64,000 bases of DNA from Elusimicrobiota bacterium (GTDB taxonomy: Bacteria; Elusimicrobiota; Elusimicrobia; UBA1565; UBA9628). The stretch covers positions 1-64,000 of the forward strand of contig JACRDP010000015.1 of NCBI GenBank assembly GCA_016212855.1, written 5' to 3'. Each line of letters opens with the position of its first letter. Positions within the stretch are counted from its first letter, which is position 1. Below are positions 30,701 through 39,956 of this stretch, in pieces. Both the position numbers and the translations under genes were made by a program. Below the pieces are notes generated by a model, which saw only the letters and a list, made by a program, of their open reading frames with translations, did not search any database and had not been told where the DNA came from.

Positions 30701-32302
30701 ATGAAACGAAGCTTGCTGGCGGCCCTGCTCATCGCCGCCGGCGCCGTCGCCGCCCCCGCCCAACGCATCTCTTTGCTGGCCCCGCTTTCCCCGGTCCCCG
30801 GGTCGGGAGTCGCCGGGGCCGCGCCTCTCTCTCAGTTGGAATACCCGATCGCGCTGAGCCTGTACACGCCCGGTTTGTCGGCCGCGTCGATACAACCTCC
30901 TTTCGGCGCCGTGCCCCTGGAGACGCCTCGCCCCTTGTTCCTTCGGGCGAGCGTCCCCAGCCTCGTTCCGGCCGCGTTGACCCCGCGTCAGATCGAGTCC
31001 GTGAAGCCCGGAATGCATTCGACCGCGAAGGTCATCGATGCCCTCCGCGCGCACGGTATCGAATCCGCGGGAATTTCAAAACTGGCCGGAGAAAACGGCA
31101 AGAACGCGCTCGAGTTCAATTTCATGTCGGCCGCTTCGCTCGGCGACGAAACGCCGGTTCCCCCGTCCGGAAGCGGCGACGCCTCGAATCTCCCTCCTCA
31201 GGACAACAACCGCCCGCTGCTCGACCGACTGCTCGAGCGCGTGACGCTCGACGACCGCGGCCGCGAGGACGAAAAACAGGCGCTCATGGACGCATTCAAG
31301 CACCTGCTCGCCACGCCCACCGGCGCGCGCTACGCCGAGGAGTTCCTCGCCGAGGGCCTCACGGCGAACGTGCATTTTGACGATTTCCCCGACTCTCAAC
31401 TTTATCTCGTCAACAACCGCAAAAAGTTTTACGCGGCCCAGGCTTATACCGATTGGAAGCCGGATGAGAACCGGCCGGTGGTCCGCCTCAACCGCCACTA
31501 CATCGACGGCGACCCCGACTATCTGCGCGAGTCGCTTCCCGCCGTCCTCGGGCACGAGCTGCTCGGCCACGGCCTCTTGTACGGCCGGGCGGCGAAGGAA
31601 GACCTCTACCTCGCGACCTTTTACCACGATCTCAACGAGACCTCGGCGCGCCTCATCGGCTGGGCGATCGACCATGAGCTCGACGGAAAATTCGAGGACG
31701 CCGGCGCCTGGAATTTCAGCCAGGACCCGGCGAACTACCTTACCCGGTTGAAGCTGAAGCTGCCCTATTACGCGGTCACATTCAACGCCGGCGAGATGGC
31801 CGACCCGATCGGCACCTTGCGCGCGCGCCTCGGCGTCGCCCGGGAGGGAATCGCGCGCGCCCAGCGCAACGTGGACTCGCAGAAGACCTGGCTCCCCGTC
31901 CTGGACCATTTCATCGAGGATCACGGCATCCCCGCGAGCCGCTTCGAGCTTCTGCGCAAAGAGCTGGCCGATCTCGAGGCGCACTACGCCGCCGAGGTCG
32001 CCAACGCCGAGGCCATCGTCAAGGAGGTCAGCGCGTTCATCGGACGCCTCGAAGCCGAGCCCGGGCGCGGCTCCGAGAACTATCTGAAAAAAGCGTCGGC
32101 CAACCCGTTCTTCAAGCGACTGGTCGAGGAGAACGAACGCCTGACGGCCCTCGTCCGGGGCATGGCCTCAGGCGGCTTCGTTCCCCCGCGCCCGCCGGCG
32201 CCGCGCCCCGCGGATCAGATCAGCTGGGACGAGTTCGAGAAGATGTACCGCGACGACATGGCCGCCGACGCCCATCGTTCCAAGAAGCACTGGAGCCGCT
32301 AG
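30701..32302 (+). CDS. Secreted HExxH-type zinc metallopeptidase candidate
   Basis: A 533-residue exported protein. The signal peptide (MKRSLLAALLIAAGAVAAPA) is followed by about 60 Pro/Leu/Ala-rich residues and then a mixed domain. A zincin motif HELLGHG lies near residue 286, followed about 25 residues later by NETSARLIGW, which could supply the third ligand Glu as in gluzincins. A coiled-coil region (about 365-450) follows. The HExxH motif sits in VLGHELLGHGLLYGR, a normal helical context. The upstream open frame is antisense to hutI and is not part of the gene. It separates the two hut blocks. Activity is inferred. Confidence 0.72.
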   Translation: MKRSLLAALLIAAGAVAAPAQRISLLAPLSPVPGSGVAGAAPLSQLEYPIALSLYTPGLSAASIQPPFGAVPLETPRPLFLRASVPSLVPAALTPRQIESVKPGMHSTAKVIDALRAHGIESAGISKLAGENGKNALEFNFMSAASLGDETPVPPSGSGDASNLPPQDNNRPLLDRLLERVTLDDRGREDEKQALMDAFKHLLATPTGARYAEEFLAEGLTANVHFDDFPDSQLYLVNNRKKFYAAQAYTDWKPDENRPVVRLNRHYIDGDPDYLRESLPAVLGHELLGHGLLYGRAAKEDLYLATFYHDLNETSARLIGWAIDHELDGKFEDAGAWNFSQDPANYLTRLKLKLPYYAVTFNAGEMADPIGTLRARLGVAREGIARAQRNVDSQKTWLPVLDHFIEDHGIPASRFELLRKELADLEAHYAAEVANAEAIVKEVSAFIGRLEAEPGRGSENYLKKASANPFFKRLVEENERLTALVRGMASGGFVPPRPPAPRPADQISWDEFEKMYRDDMAADAHRSKKHWSR

Positions 32303-32312
32303 GTGTTAGCGG

Positions 32313-32810
32313 CTACCTGAAGTTCTTGAACTGCAGATCCAGGTCGAACTTCCCGGCCTTGAGCACGTTCATCGTGGCCTGAAGCTCATCTTTCGACTTG
32401 CTCGTCACGCGCAGCTGGCCGTCCTGGATCTGCGCGTTGACCTTGAGCTTGTTTTCCTTGATCGCGGCCTGCATCAGCTTGGCCTTGTCGGTCGGAATGC
32501 CGCTCTGGATCGTCACGTCGATGCGCGAGGTCTGGCCGAGCGCCGCCTCGGGTTTCGCCTTCGTCAGGTTCTTGATGGGCAGGCCGCGCTTGGCCATACG
32601 GGTCAGCAGGACGTCGTAGACCTGCTCGACCTTGTATTCGTCGATCGCGCGGATGATCATCTTCTTGTCTTTGACGACGAGCTCGATGGTCGCGTTGGCG
32701 GCCTTGAGGTCGAAACGGTTCTGGATCTCCTTGATCGCGACGGCGATCACTTCGGACACGAGATTCAAGTCCACGTCGGACACGCAGTCGAAGGAAAAGT
32801 CGCTGGCCAT
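32313..32810 (-). CDS. yajQ: YajQ-family nucleotide-binding protein
   Basis: A 165-residue protein of the YajQ (DUF520) family with two ferredoxin-like lobes. The typical start (ASDFSFDCVSDVDL), the internal NRFDLKAANATIEL and the C-terminal LDLQFKNFR are present. In Xanthomonas and Pseudomonas such proteins bind c-di-GMP and modulate transcription factors. The ATG has a GAGG ribosome-binding site and lies 4 nt after the hutU stop, so it is co-transcribed with hutU and hutH. Together with the c-di-GMP riboswitch at 7.3 kb it suggests that this organism uses c-di-GMP. Confidence 0.93.
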   Translation of the reverse strand: MASDFSFDCVSDVDLNLVSEVIAVAIKEIQNRFDLKAANATIELVVKDKKMIIRAIDEYKVEQVYDVLLTRMAKRGLPIKNLTKAKPEAALGQTSRIDVTIQSGIPTDKAKLMQAAIKENKLKVNAQIQDGQLRVTSKSKDELQATMNVLKAGKFDLDLQFKNFR

Positions 32811-32814
32811 CAGG

Positions 32815-34464
32815 TTACCTCGCCATCGGGATTTTGAGAGAGCGGTGCTTGCGCGCGAAATTCTTGGCCGCCGGATAGCCCGCGTCGAAATGCCGGACGA
32901 CGCCGAGCCCGGGATCGTTGGTGAGCACGCGCTCCAGCCGCGCGCCCATCTCCTTCGTGCCGTCGGCCACCGTGACCTGGCCGGCGTGCAGCGAGTAGCC
33001 CATGCCGACGCCGCCGCCGTGGTGAAAGCTCACCCACGACGCGCCGGAGGCCGTGTTGAGCAGCGCGTTCAAGATCGGCCAGTCGGCGACGGCGTCGGAG
33101 CCGTCGCGCATCGCCTCGGTTTCGCGATTGGGCGAGGCCACCGAGCCGCAGTCGAGATGGTCGCGGCCGATCACGATGGGCGCGCCGACCTTCCTCTTCT
33201 TCACGAGCCAGTTCAGGCGGGCGCCCATCTCGGCGCGCTCGCCATAACCGAGCCAGCAGATGCGCGCGGGCAGACCCTGAAAGGCGACCTTCTGGCCGGC
33301 GAGCGAGATCCAGCGCTTGAGGCCCTCGTTCTTGGGGAAGGCTTTGAGCACCTCGCGGTCCGTCGTGCGGATATCCTCAGGATCGCCCGACAGCGCGGCC
33401 CAACGGAAGGGGCCTTTGCCTTCGCAGAACAAGGGACGGATGTATTCCGGAACGAAGCCGGGGATATCAAAAGCGTTCTTAACGCCGGCTTCAACGGCGC
33501 GGGCACGGATATTGTTGCCGTAGTCGAAGGTGACGGCGCCTTGCTTCTGGAGAGCGAGCATCGCGGACACGTGTTTTCCCATCGACGCGATGGATTTCTT
33601 CGTGTAGGACTTGGGATCTTTCCGGCGCAATGCCGCGGCCGAGGCGATGTCGTGGCCCGCAGGGATATAACCGTAGAGAGGGTCATGCGCCGATGTCTGA
33701 TCGGTCAGGATGTCGACCGGATAGCGCCGGCGAGCCAATTCAGGCAAGATTTCGGCGGCGTTACCAAGAAGGCCGATTGAAAGCGCCTCCCCTTTACGCT
33801 TTGCGTTTTCGAGACGAAGCAGAGCCTGGTCTAAATTCTCCTCGACCACATCGAGATATTTCGTCTTCAGGCGGAAGCGAAGCCGCGTCGGATCGACTTC
33901 GATTCCGAGGAAGGCCGCGCCATTCATCGTCGCCGCCAAAGGCTGCGCCCCGCCCATCCCGCCCAAGCCCGCGGTCACGACGGTACGGCCGGCGAGAGTC
34001 CCTCCGAAGTGCTTGCGCGCCGCCTCGGCGAAGGTCTCGTACGTGCCCTGCAAAATGCCCTGAGTGCCGATATAAATCCAGGACCCGGCCGTCATCTGGC
34101 CGTACATCATGAGCCCTTTCTTATCGAGCTCGTCGAAATGATCCCAGTTCGCCCACTTGCCCACGAGGTTCGAGTTCGCGATGAGCACACGCGGCGCCAT
34201 GTCGTGCGTCTTGAACACCGCGACGGGCTTGCCGGATTGGACGAGCAAGGTCTCCTCGTTGCCGAGGACCTTGAGCGACTTCACGATCGCATCGTAGCAC
34301 GCCCAATTGCGCGCCGCCTTGCCCCGTCCACCGTACACGACGAGGTCCTGCGGCCGCTCCGCCACCTCGGGATCGAGGTTGTTCATGAGCATGCGTAGGG
34401 CGGCTTCCTGCTGCCAGCCCTTGCAAGACATCGTCCGTCCGCGAGCCGCTCGAACGATAGCCAT
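32815..34464 (-). CDS. hutU: Urocanate hydratase
   Basis: Second step of histidine degradation: hydrates urocanate to 4-imidazolone-5-propionate with tightly bound NAD. The length, 549 residues, is normal. The NAD-binding [12 protein letters not shown] and the conserved [12 protein letters not shown] are present. I chose the ATG at 34464, which matches the family N-terminus; an upstream codon at 34479 is in frame but adds five unlikely residues. A palindrome lies 27-44 bp upstream of the start. yajQ follows 4 nt after the stop. Confidence 0.97.
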   Translation of the reverse strand: MAIVRAARGRTMSCKGWQQEAALRMLMNNLDPEVAERPQDLVVYGGRGKAARNWACYDAIVKSLKVLGNEETLLVQSGKPVAVFKTHDMAPRVLIANSNLVGKWANWDHFDELDKKGLMMYGQMTAGSWIYIGTQGILQGTYETFAEAARKHFGGTLAGRTVVTAGLGGMGGAQPLAATMNGAAFLGIEVDPTRLRFRLKTKYLDVVEENLDQALLRLENAKRKGEALSIGLLGNAAEILPELARRRYPVDILTDQTSAHDPLYGYIPAGHDIASAAALRRKDPKSYTKKSIASMGKHVSAMLALQKQGAVTFDYGNNIRARAVEAGVKNAFDIPGFVPEYIRPLFCEGKGPFRWAALSGDPEDIRTTDREVLKAFPKNEGLKRWISLAGQKVAFQGLPARICWLGYGERAEMGARLNWLVKKRKVGAPIVIGRDHLDCGSVASPNRETEAMRDGSDAVADWPILNALLNTASGASWVSFHHGGGVGMGYSLHAGQVTVADGTKEMGARLERVLTNDPGLGVVRHFDAGYPAAKNFARKHRSLKIPMAR

Positions 34465-34490
34465 CTCAGTTATGCACAACCGGCCGTTTT

Positions 34491-34508
34491 AGTGTTGTCG
34501 ACAACACT
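34491..34508. promoter_or_regulatory. 18-bp perfect palindrome upstream of hutU
   Basis: AGTGTTGTCGACAACACT is its own reverse complement and is the only feature in the 68-bp gap between hutH and hutU. Its placement just ahead of hutU suggests an operator for a hut regulator of the GntR/HutC or another dimeric family. The regulator gene is not in the window. Confidence 0.55.
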
Positions 34509-34532
34509 TGGGACACCGGTTGTGGATAAGTC

Positions 34533-36035
34533 TCATATCTCGGCTGCATCGAATGCGCCGGACAGAACCAGCTCTCGTGCGGTCTCGAGCTTTCCCGAGA
34601 GGACCTCGTCGCCTTTGGAGGCCTTCACCTTGGAGCGGAGCACTTTAAGTCCCGCCTCGACACCATGACCCGACTTCAACGGTCTGTGGAACTCGACGGC
34701 CTGGGCGGCGCAGACGAGCTCGATGGCCACGACCTGGGCGGCGTTCCAGACGATTTTCTTGAGCTTCAGGGCGGACCACATGCCCATCGAGACGAAATCC
34801 TCCTTGTTGGCGGAGGTCGGCACGGAGTCGGCGGACGCCGGATGCGCGAGGGCCTTGTTCTCGGAGGCCAAGGCGGCGGCAGTGTACTGGGCGATCATAA
34901 ACCCCGATTCGACGCCGGGATCGCGGGTAAGAAAGGGCTTCAGGCGCGGCGCGGCGCCGGCGGTGACCTGGAAGGTGCGGCGCTCGGAGATATTGGCCAG
35001 CGCGGTCAACGCGCCCGCGGCGGAGTCGAAGGCGAAGGACAGGGCCTGGCCGTGGAAATTGCCGCCGGAGATGACGCGGCCGCCGGCGACGAGCGGGTTG
35101 TCGGTGACGGACCTGAGCTCCGTTTCTAAAATGCGGCGGGAGTCGGCGAGCCGGTCCCACACCGCGCCGTGCACCTGCGGGGCGCAGCGCAGCGAATAGG
35201 AATCCTGCACGCGCGGATCATCGACGACATGCGAGCGCCGGATCTCGGAACCGGCCAACAGCCGACGCAAAGAACGCGCGGCTGACGCTTGCCCGGGATG
35301 GGGCTTGAGGCGCGAGATGATGTCGTCGAAAGGGGCAGGCGTGCCGGTCAGCGCGTCGAGGCTCGCCGCGCAGGCGAGGTTCGAGGCGCGCCACACCCGT
35401 TCCGCCGCCAACAGCGCCAGCCCGCCGACGGACTGCATGGCCTGGGTGCCGTTGAGGAGAGAGAGCCCCTCTTTTTCGGCAAGAACAAAAGGGCTCAGTC
35501 CGACGGCCCTCAGCGCTTTTTCAGCCGAAACGCGACGGCCCCGGAATATAACGTCCCCCTCGCCAATGACGGCGAGGGCCATATGGGCCTGAGGAGCCAA
35601 ATCTCCGCTGGCGCCGACGGAACCACGGCTCGGAATCAACGGAACGATCCCTGCTTCCAACATACGCGCCAAATGACGGACTAAGTTAGGACGAACCCCG
35701 GAATAACCACGAGACAATTCATTAATGCGCAGGAAGAGGATGCCGCGCGCTTCGGCCGGAGACATCGGCTCGCCGACGCCGCAGGCATGCGAGAGAACGA
35801 GGTTGCGCTGAACTTGAGCCAGGCGATCCTTAGAGATGCGCACCGAGGCGAGTTCGCCGAAACCCGTATTGACGCCGTAGACGGGTTTACCCGTGGAGAG
35901 GATTTTCTCGAGCGACTTACGCGCCGACGCCACCTTGCGCATGGCCGAGGATGGGAGCGCGGCCTTGCGCCCGCCTTCGACGACGGCGGAAAGGCCTTCG
36001 AGCGTAAGGGCCGACGAGTACTTAAACGAGCTCAA
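34533..36035 (-). CDS. hutH: Histidine ammonia-lyase
   Basis: First step of histidine degradation: non-oxidative deamination of L-histidine to urocanate. About 500 residues from a TTG start at 36035. The MIO-forming Ala-Ser-Gly (142-144) is in GSVGASGDLAPQAHM; the family's YGVNTGFGELASVRI and FDSAAGALTALANISERRT are present. The frame is open further upstream, but that part lies antisense or out of frame within the thiolase gene, and known HutH proteins begin here. No ribosome-binding site is clear. It overlaps the thiolase 3' end by 14 nt. Confidence 0.95.
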   Translation of the reverse strand: MSSFKYSSALTLEGLSAVVEGGRKAALPSSAMRKVASARKSLEKILSTGKPVYGVNTGFGELASVRISKDRLAQVQRNLVLSHACGVGEPMSPAEARGILFLRINELSRGYSGVRPNLVRHLARMLEAGIVPLIPSRGSVGASGDLAPQAHMALAVIGEGDVIFRGRRVSAEKALRAVGLSPFVLAEKEGLSLLNGTQAMQSVGGLALLAAERVWRASNLACAASLDALTGTPAPFDDIISRLKPHPGQASAARSLRRLLAGSEIRRSHVVDDPRVQDSYSLRCAPQVHGAVWDRLADSRRILETELRSVTDNPLVAGGRVISGGNFHGQALSFAFDSAAGALTALANISERRTFQVTAGAAPRLKPFLTRDPGVESGFMIAQYTAAALASENKALAHPASADSVPTSANKEDFVSMGMWSALKLKKIVWNAAQVVAIELVCAAQAVEFHRPLKSGHGVEAGLKVLRSKVKASKGDEVLSGKLETARELVLSGAFDAAEI

Positions 36036-37167
36036 GGGCGATCGCGGTGGCCTCGCCGCCGCCGAGGCAGATGCCGGCGACGCCGCGCTTTCCGCCGCGC
36101 AGCTTGAGGGCGTTGATGAGCGTGACGAGAATACGCGCGCCCGAGGCGCCGAGCGGATGGCCGAGGGCCACCGCGCCGCCATGGACGTTGATCTTCTCGT
36201 GGGGCAAATTGGCGAGCTTGGCGACCGCGAGCGAGACGACCGCGAACGCCTCGTTCACCTCGAAGAGATCGACCTGATCGGCCGTCCAGCCGACGTTCTT
36301 CAAGAGCTTGGTCACCGCGCCGGCCGGGGCCGTGGTGAACCACTTCGGCTCCTGACTATGAGTCGCCCAGCCGACGATGCGCGCCAGCGGCTTCTTGCCC
36401 GCGGCACCCTTGGAGGACGCGAGCACGAGGGCCGCCGCGCCGTCGTTGAGCTTGGAGGCGTTGGCGGCGGTGATGGTGCCGTCCTTTTGAAACGCGGGGC
36501 GGAGCTTGGAAATCTTGTCGAGCTTGGCGCGGCCCGGCTCCTCGTCGAGCTCGATCCCATCGATGGAAACGATCTCGCTCTTGAACGCGCCCTTGGCCTG
36601 CGCGTCGATCGCGTTCTGGTAGGAGCGCACGGCCCACGCGTCCTGCATCTCGCGCGTGATCCCGTGCTCTTTGGCGCACAACTCGCCGCAGTCGCCCATG
36701 TGCACGCCGTCGTACGGGTCCATGAGGCCGTCGCGCAGGACGGAGTCGAGGAGCTTCGCGTCGCCGTAGCGGTATCCGGAGCGGGCCTTGTCGAGAAGGT
36801 ACGGCGCCTTCGACATGGACTCCATGCCGCCCGCGAGCGCGAGCTCCTGCTCGCCGAGCGCGATGCCCTGCGCGGCCATCATCACGGCCTTCATGCCCGA
36901 GCCGCAGACCTTGTTGACCGTCGTGGCTCCGACGGAGACCGGGATGCCCGCGGCGATCGCGGCCTGGCGCGCGGGCGCCTGGCCGATGCCGGCGGGGATC
37001 ACGCAGCCCAGGACCACCTCGCCCAGGTCGGCGGCGTTCACGCCGGCCTTGGCGATCGCGTCGGCGGCCGCCTTGCCGGCGAGCTGAGGCGCCGTGTAAT
37101 TGGCCAGGGCGCCGTTGATGGAACCGATGGGTGTGCGGGAGCCGGAGAGGATCAGAATGTCGTTCAT
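36022..37167 (-). CDS. Acetyl-CoA C-acetyltransferase (thiolase)
   Basis: A 381-residue thiolase that condenses two acetyl-CoA to acetoacetyl-CoA or cleaves it. Hallmarks are the acylated Cys in NKVCGSGMKAVMMAAQ, the late NVHGGAVALGHPLGASGA and the C-terminal GGKRGVAGICLGGGEATA. AAGGGG precedes the ATG by 6 nt. It lies 10 nt from the DUF3307-like gene and overlaps hutH by 14 nt. The presence of a thiolase next to hut genes may reflect feeding of glutamate or acetyl-CoA into central metabolism; this is inference. Confidence 0.94.
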   Translation of the reverse strand: MNDILILSGSRTPIGSINGALANYTAPQLAGKAAADAIAKAGVNAADLGEVVLGCVIPAGIGQAPARQAAIAAGIPVSVGATTVNKVCGSGMKAVMMAAQGIALGEQELALAGGMESMSKAPYLLDKARSGYRYGDAKLLDSVLRDGLMDPYDGVHMGDCGELCAKEHGITREMQDAWAVRSYQNAIDAQAKGAFKSEIVSIDGIELDEEPGRAKLDKISKLRPAFQKDGTITAANASKLNDGAAALVLASSKGAAGKKPLARIVGWATHSQEPKWFTTAPAGAVTKLLKNVGWTADQVDLFEVNEAFAVVSLAVAKLANLPHEKINVHGGAVALGHPLGASGARILVTLINALKLRGGKRGVAGICLGGGEATAIALELV

Positions 37168-37176
37168 GGAAGCCCC

Positions 37177-37893
37177 TTAAGCGTAATAAACGGCGCGCGC
37201 CGCCAGTCCGCAGAGGACGGCGACCGTCGCGCCGGTGTAGAAGGTGAAGGTCGTCAGATCGAAGAGCCGGCGCCGGCGCAGGAAGAACATCACGCCCAGC
37301 CATCCCGCGGCGAGCACGCCCGCGCCGAGGGCCGTGGGAAAAACGAAGCACAGGGCGAGGACGAGCCGCTCGGCCATCGCGAGATGTTTCTCGTCGTCGC
37401 CGGGATAGTCCGCGCCCTGCAGGTCCTTTTCGAGGAAATAGATCAGCACGGTGCAGGCGTGCGTGATCAGCACGAACAAGCAGCCCAAAACGGGCCATTT
37501 CTCGGGGAAATAGCTCGCGCTGGCCGCCGACGTGGCCGCCAGCGGCGCCACGGAGAAGATCACGGCGTAGTGGATGATCTGATCCCACGCGAAGAACACG
37601 GTGTTGTCGGGCATCCCGTACTTGAAGATCGTGAACACGCGCCACCAATCCTCGAGGTAGTGCGTGATGAAGATGATCGCGATGCACGACCAGCCGTTGA
37701 GTCGGAAGAACGCGTTCTCGATCCAGAACTCGTTGAGAAACGGCCAGGTGAGGATGAGGTAGGCGGCCGGGTGCATCGCGCAGTGCGCGAGCAGGCCCCA
37801 CTGGCTCGTGCGCTTCCAGCGGTTGATGAAGTTGGTCTGGAACGTGAAGTCGCAGAGCAGGTGTCCGAACAGCAGCCGCCAGAAAATATTCAT
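37177..37893 (-). CDS. DUF3307-like membrane protein
   Basis: A 238-residue polytopic membrane protein resembling DUF3307: an N-terminal LLFGHLLCDFTFQTNFINRW with the conserved His and Asp, and a later HYLEDWW. About six hydrophobic helices follow. Some family members are annotated as hydrolases, but function is not known. It overlaps the cyclase gene by 4 nt and lies 10 nt before the thiolase gene, so it is within the same operon. Confidence 0.75.
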   Translation of the reverse strand: MNIFWRLLFGHLLCDFTFQTNFINRWKRTSQWGLLAHCAMHPAAYLILTWPFLNEFWIENAFFRLNGWSCIAIIFITHYLEDWWRVFTIFKYGMPDNTVFFAWDQIIHYAVIFSVAPLAATSAASASYFPEKWPVLGCLFVLITHACTVLIYFLEKDLQGADYPGDDEKHLAMAERLVLALCFVFPTALGAGVLAAGWLGVMFFLRRRRLFDLTTFTFYTGATVAVLCGLAARAVYYA

Positions 37894-39956
37894 TTGGCCG
37901 TGAGGTTGAACACCTGGTCCCAGTCGTCGGGGGGCAGGGCCGCGTAGTCCCGGGACTGGCTCAGGTAGAGCTCGCCGGGGCCGTCGCCGGGCATGAGCTT
38001 GGCGAAAGCCTCGAAGCCGGAGAGGGCGTCGTCGTATTTCTTGGCGTAGAAGGCCGTGATCGCCTTCTCCCAGACGGGCATGGCTTTCGTCCAGCCGGCG
38101 TCCAGCTTGCCCTTTTCAGCCAGCGGCTCGTACACCGGCACGGGCGTGTCCTTGCCGACCACGCGGGCCCTGCCGAGGTAGCGGGCTTCGACGGCGCCCT
38201 TGGCCTGCTCGTAGGTCGTGCCGCTGACGATGATCTTGGAGCCGAAGAATTTATTGGCGCCCTCGAGTCGCGACGCCAGGTTGACCTCGTCGCCGATGAC
38301 GGTGTAAGCGAGCTTTCGCTCCGTGCCCGTGAAGCCGACGGCCATGTGACCGGTATTGATGCCGATGCGCACCGCCGGGGTCTCGGGCAGGCCCTTGTCG
38401 AGGTTCTTGTTCAGCTCGGTGAGCGCCAACTGGCAGTGCAGGGCGGAAATGATCGCGTCGGTCGCATGATTCTTGTTCTCGAGCGGAGCGTTCCAGAACG
38501 CCATGATGCAGTCGCCGATGTACTTGTCGATCGTCCCGCGCCGGTCGAGGATGACCGTGCTCAGAGCCGACAGGTATTTGTTCAGGAAGGCGATGAGATC
38601 TTCGGCGCTCATCTTCTCGGAGATCGTCGTGAAATGCGCGATGTCGAGGAATAACACGGTCATCTCGCGCTTCTGCGCGCCGAGTTTGGCCTTCTCGGGA
38701 TCGTTCGCCAGTTCCTCGACGATCTCAGGCGAGACGAACTGGCCGAACTTCGCTTTGATCAGCTGTTTCTCGGCGCCCTCGGTGAGCACTTTGTGCACGG
38801 TGAGCGCGAGGAAGCTCACGATCATGACCAAACCGGGGGCGACCGGATAGAGCATCGTGCCGCGCGCCGCCAGATGAAGGGAGCCTCCGAGCATCGCGGC
38901 CAAGGTCATCGCGACGGCGACCGCGCCCCACGCCGGGGAGAGATGGCGCAGGACGAAATACGGCAGCCAGGCGGCGACGATCACCAGCAGGAGCACGAGC
39001 AGACGGCTCGTGGCCGCGAGCGCGTCGCCGTTGAGGACGTTATCGATGGCGGTGAGATGGAATTCCGGTCCCGGGGTATGGGGATTGAACGGACCTGGGT
39101 AATGGTCGAAGTAGCCCGTGCTGATCGAGCCGATCATGACCAGGGAACCCTTCAATGCGTCTTTCTGCTCTTTCGAGAGCTTGTCACCGACTATGTCCAG
39201 GATCGAGATCGTGCGGTAGGGCGAGTAGACCACGTCGCTCTTGTCGCCGCCCGGATGACGGGGCCAATCGATGGGGCGCCGGAAATTCAGCACCGGGATC
39301 GGAACTTGGTCCGCAGGATTCTCCTTCTCGACCTGCTCGAGAGTCTTGTCCATGTAGCTCGCGACGGCGGCGGCGGGCAGGGACGCCGCGGGATGCCCCT
39401 TATGGATCGGGTCCTCGATCTCGGGATTGAAGAGAAGGAAGGTGCGGATGTGGCCGTCCTCGTCGAGGTGCGAGGCGATGGCCGGCGAGCCCAAGACCTC
39501 CGACGCGTCCTTGAGCGGCTTGATCGCCATCTGCACACGAACATTCTCGTCGGGCTTCTCGACGACGAACAGGTGGACGACCTTGCCGTGCTTCCGGGTC
39601 TGCGCGGCGAGTTCCGCGTCGCCTTCGCGCGGCTCGAAGAAGAGCACGTCGAAGAGAACGGTCTTGACGCCGAGCTCGCGCAGCTTGCCGAGCGCGGTCG
39701 CGTACACCTTGCGCGGCAGCGGGAAACCCAGAGCGTGCACCGTGTCGTCGTCCGCCGCGACCAGGATGATGCGCGGATCGCCGGTCTTGATGCTCGACTC
39801 GCGCAGGTTGAACGTGCTGTCGTGCCAGACGCGCTCGACCGAAGCGAACATCCCGTTGCTCGGAATGCCCACGAGGACCGGCACGTAGCCGATCCCGGCG
39901 AGCACGCAGAAGACCGCGCAGAAGCGCTTGGGGAAGGATTTTCCGAGCAGATTCAT
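37890..39956 (-). CDS. CHASE2-domain class III adenylate/guanylate cyclase
   Basis: A membrane-bound nucleotide cyclase of 688 residues. An N-terminal helix anchors a periplasmic CHASE2 sensory domain (about 45-320), three transmembrane helices follow (about 325-395), and then the class III cyclase domain (about 425-610). Metal-binding Asp residues are in VLFLDIAHFT and YIGDCIMAFW; the transition-state Asn-Arg pair is in DEVNLASRLEGA. A short TPR-like tail follows. The two CRP/FNR-type boxes in the window could be targets of a cAMP receptor. It overlaps the HEAT gene by 4 nt and the DUF3307 gene by 4 nt. Confidence 0.92.
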   Translation of the reverse strand: MNLLGKSFPKRFCAVFCVLAGIGYVPVLVGIPSNGMFASVERVWHDSTFNLRESSIKTGDPRIILVAADDDTVHALGFPLPRKVYATALGKLRELGVKTVLFDVLFFEPREGDAELAAQTRKHGKVVHLFVVEKPDENVRVQMAIKPLKDASEVLGSPAIASHLDEDGHIRTFLLFNPEIEDPIHKGHPAASLPAAAVASYMDKTLEQVEKENPADQVPIPVLNFRRPIDWPRHPGGDKSDVVYSPYRTISILDIVGDKLSKEQKDALKGSLVMIGSISTGYFDHYPGPFNPHTPGPEFHLTAIDNVLNGDALAATSRLLVLLLVIVAAWLPYFVLRHLSPAWGAVAVAMTLAAMLGGSLHLAARGTMLYPVAPGLVMIVSFLALTVHKVLTEGAEKQLIKAKFGQFVSPEIVEELANDPEKAKLGAQKREMTVLFLDIAHFTTISEKMSAEDLIAFLNKYLSALSTVILDRRGTIDKYIGDCIMAFWNAPLENKNHATDAIISALHCQLALTELNKNLDKGLPETPAVRIGINTGHMAVGFTGTERKLAYTVIGDEVNLASRLEGANKFFGSKIIVSGTTYEQAKGAVEARYLGRARVVGKDTPVPVYEPLAEKGKLDAGWTKAMPVWEKAITAFYAKKYDDALSGFEAFAKLMPGDGPGELYLSQSRDYAALPPDDWDQVFNLTAK

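Noticed and set aside
36036-36182. Longer N-terminus for histidine ammonia-lyase
   Set aside because: The extra 49 residues are Ser/Ala/Arg-rich, read across the thiolase gene, and have no counterpart in the HutH family.
35893-37947. 684-codon plus-strand frame over the hutH/thiolase/DUF3307 genes
   Set aside because: Antisense shadow; the minus-strand genes have clear family motifs throughout.
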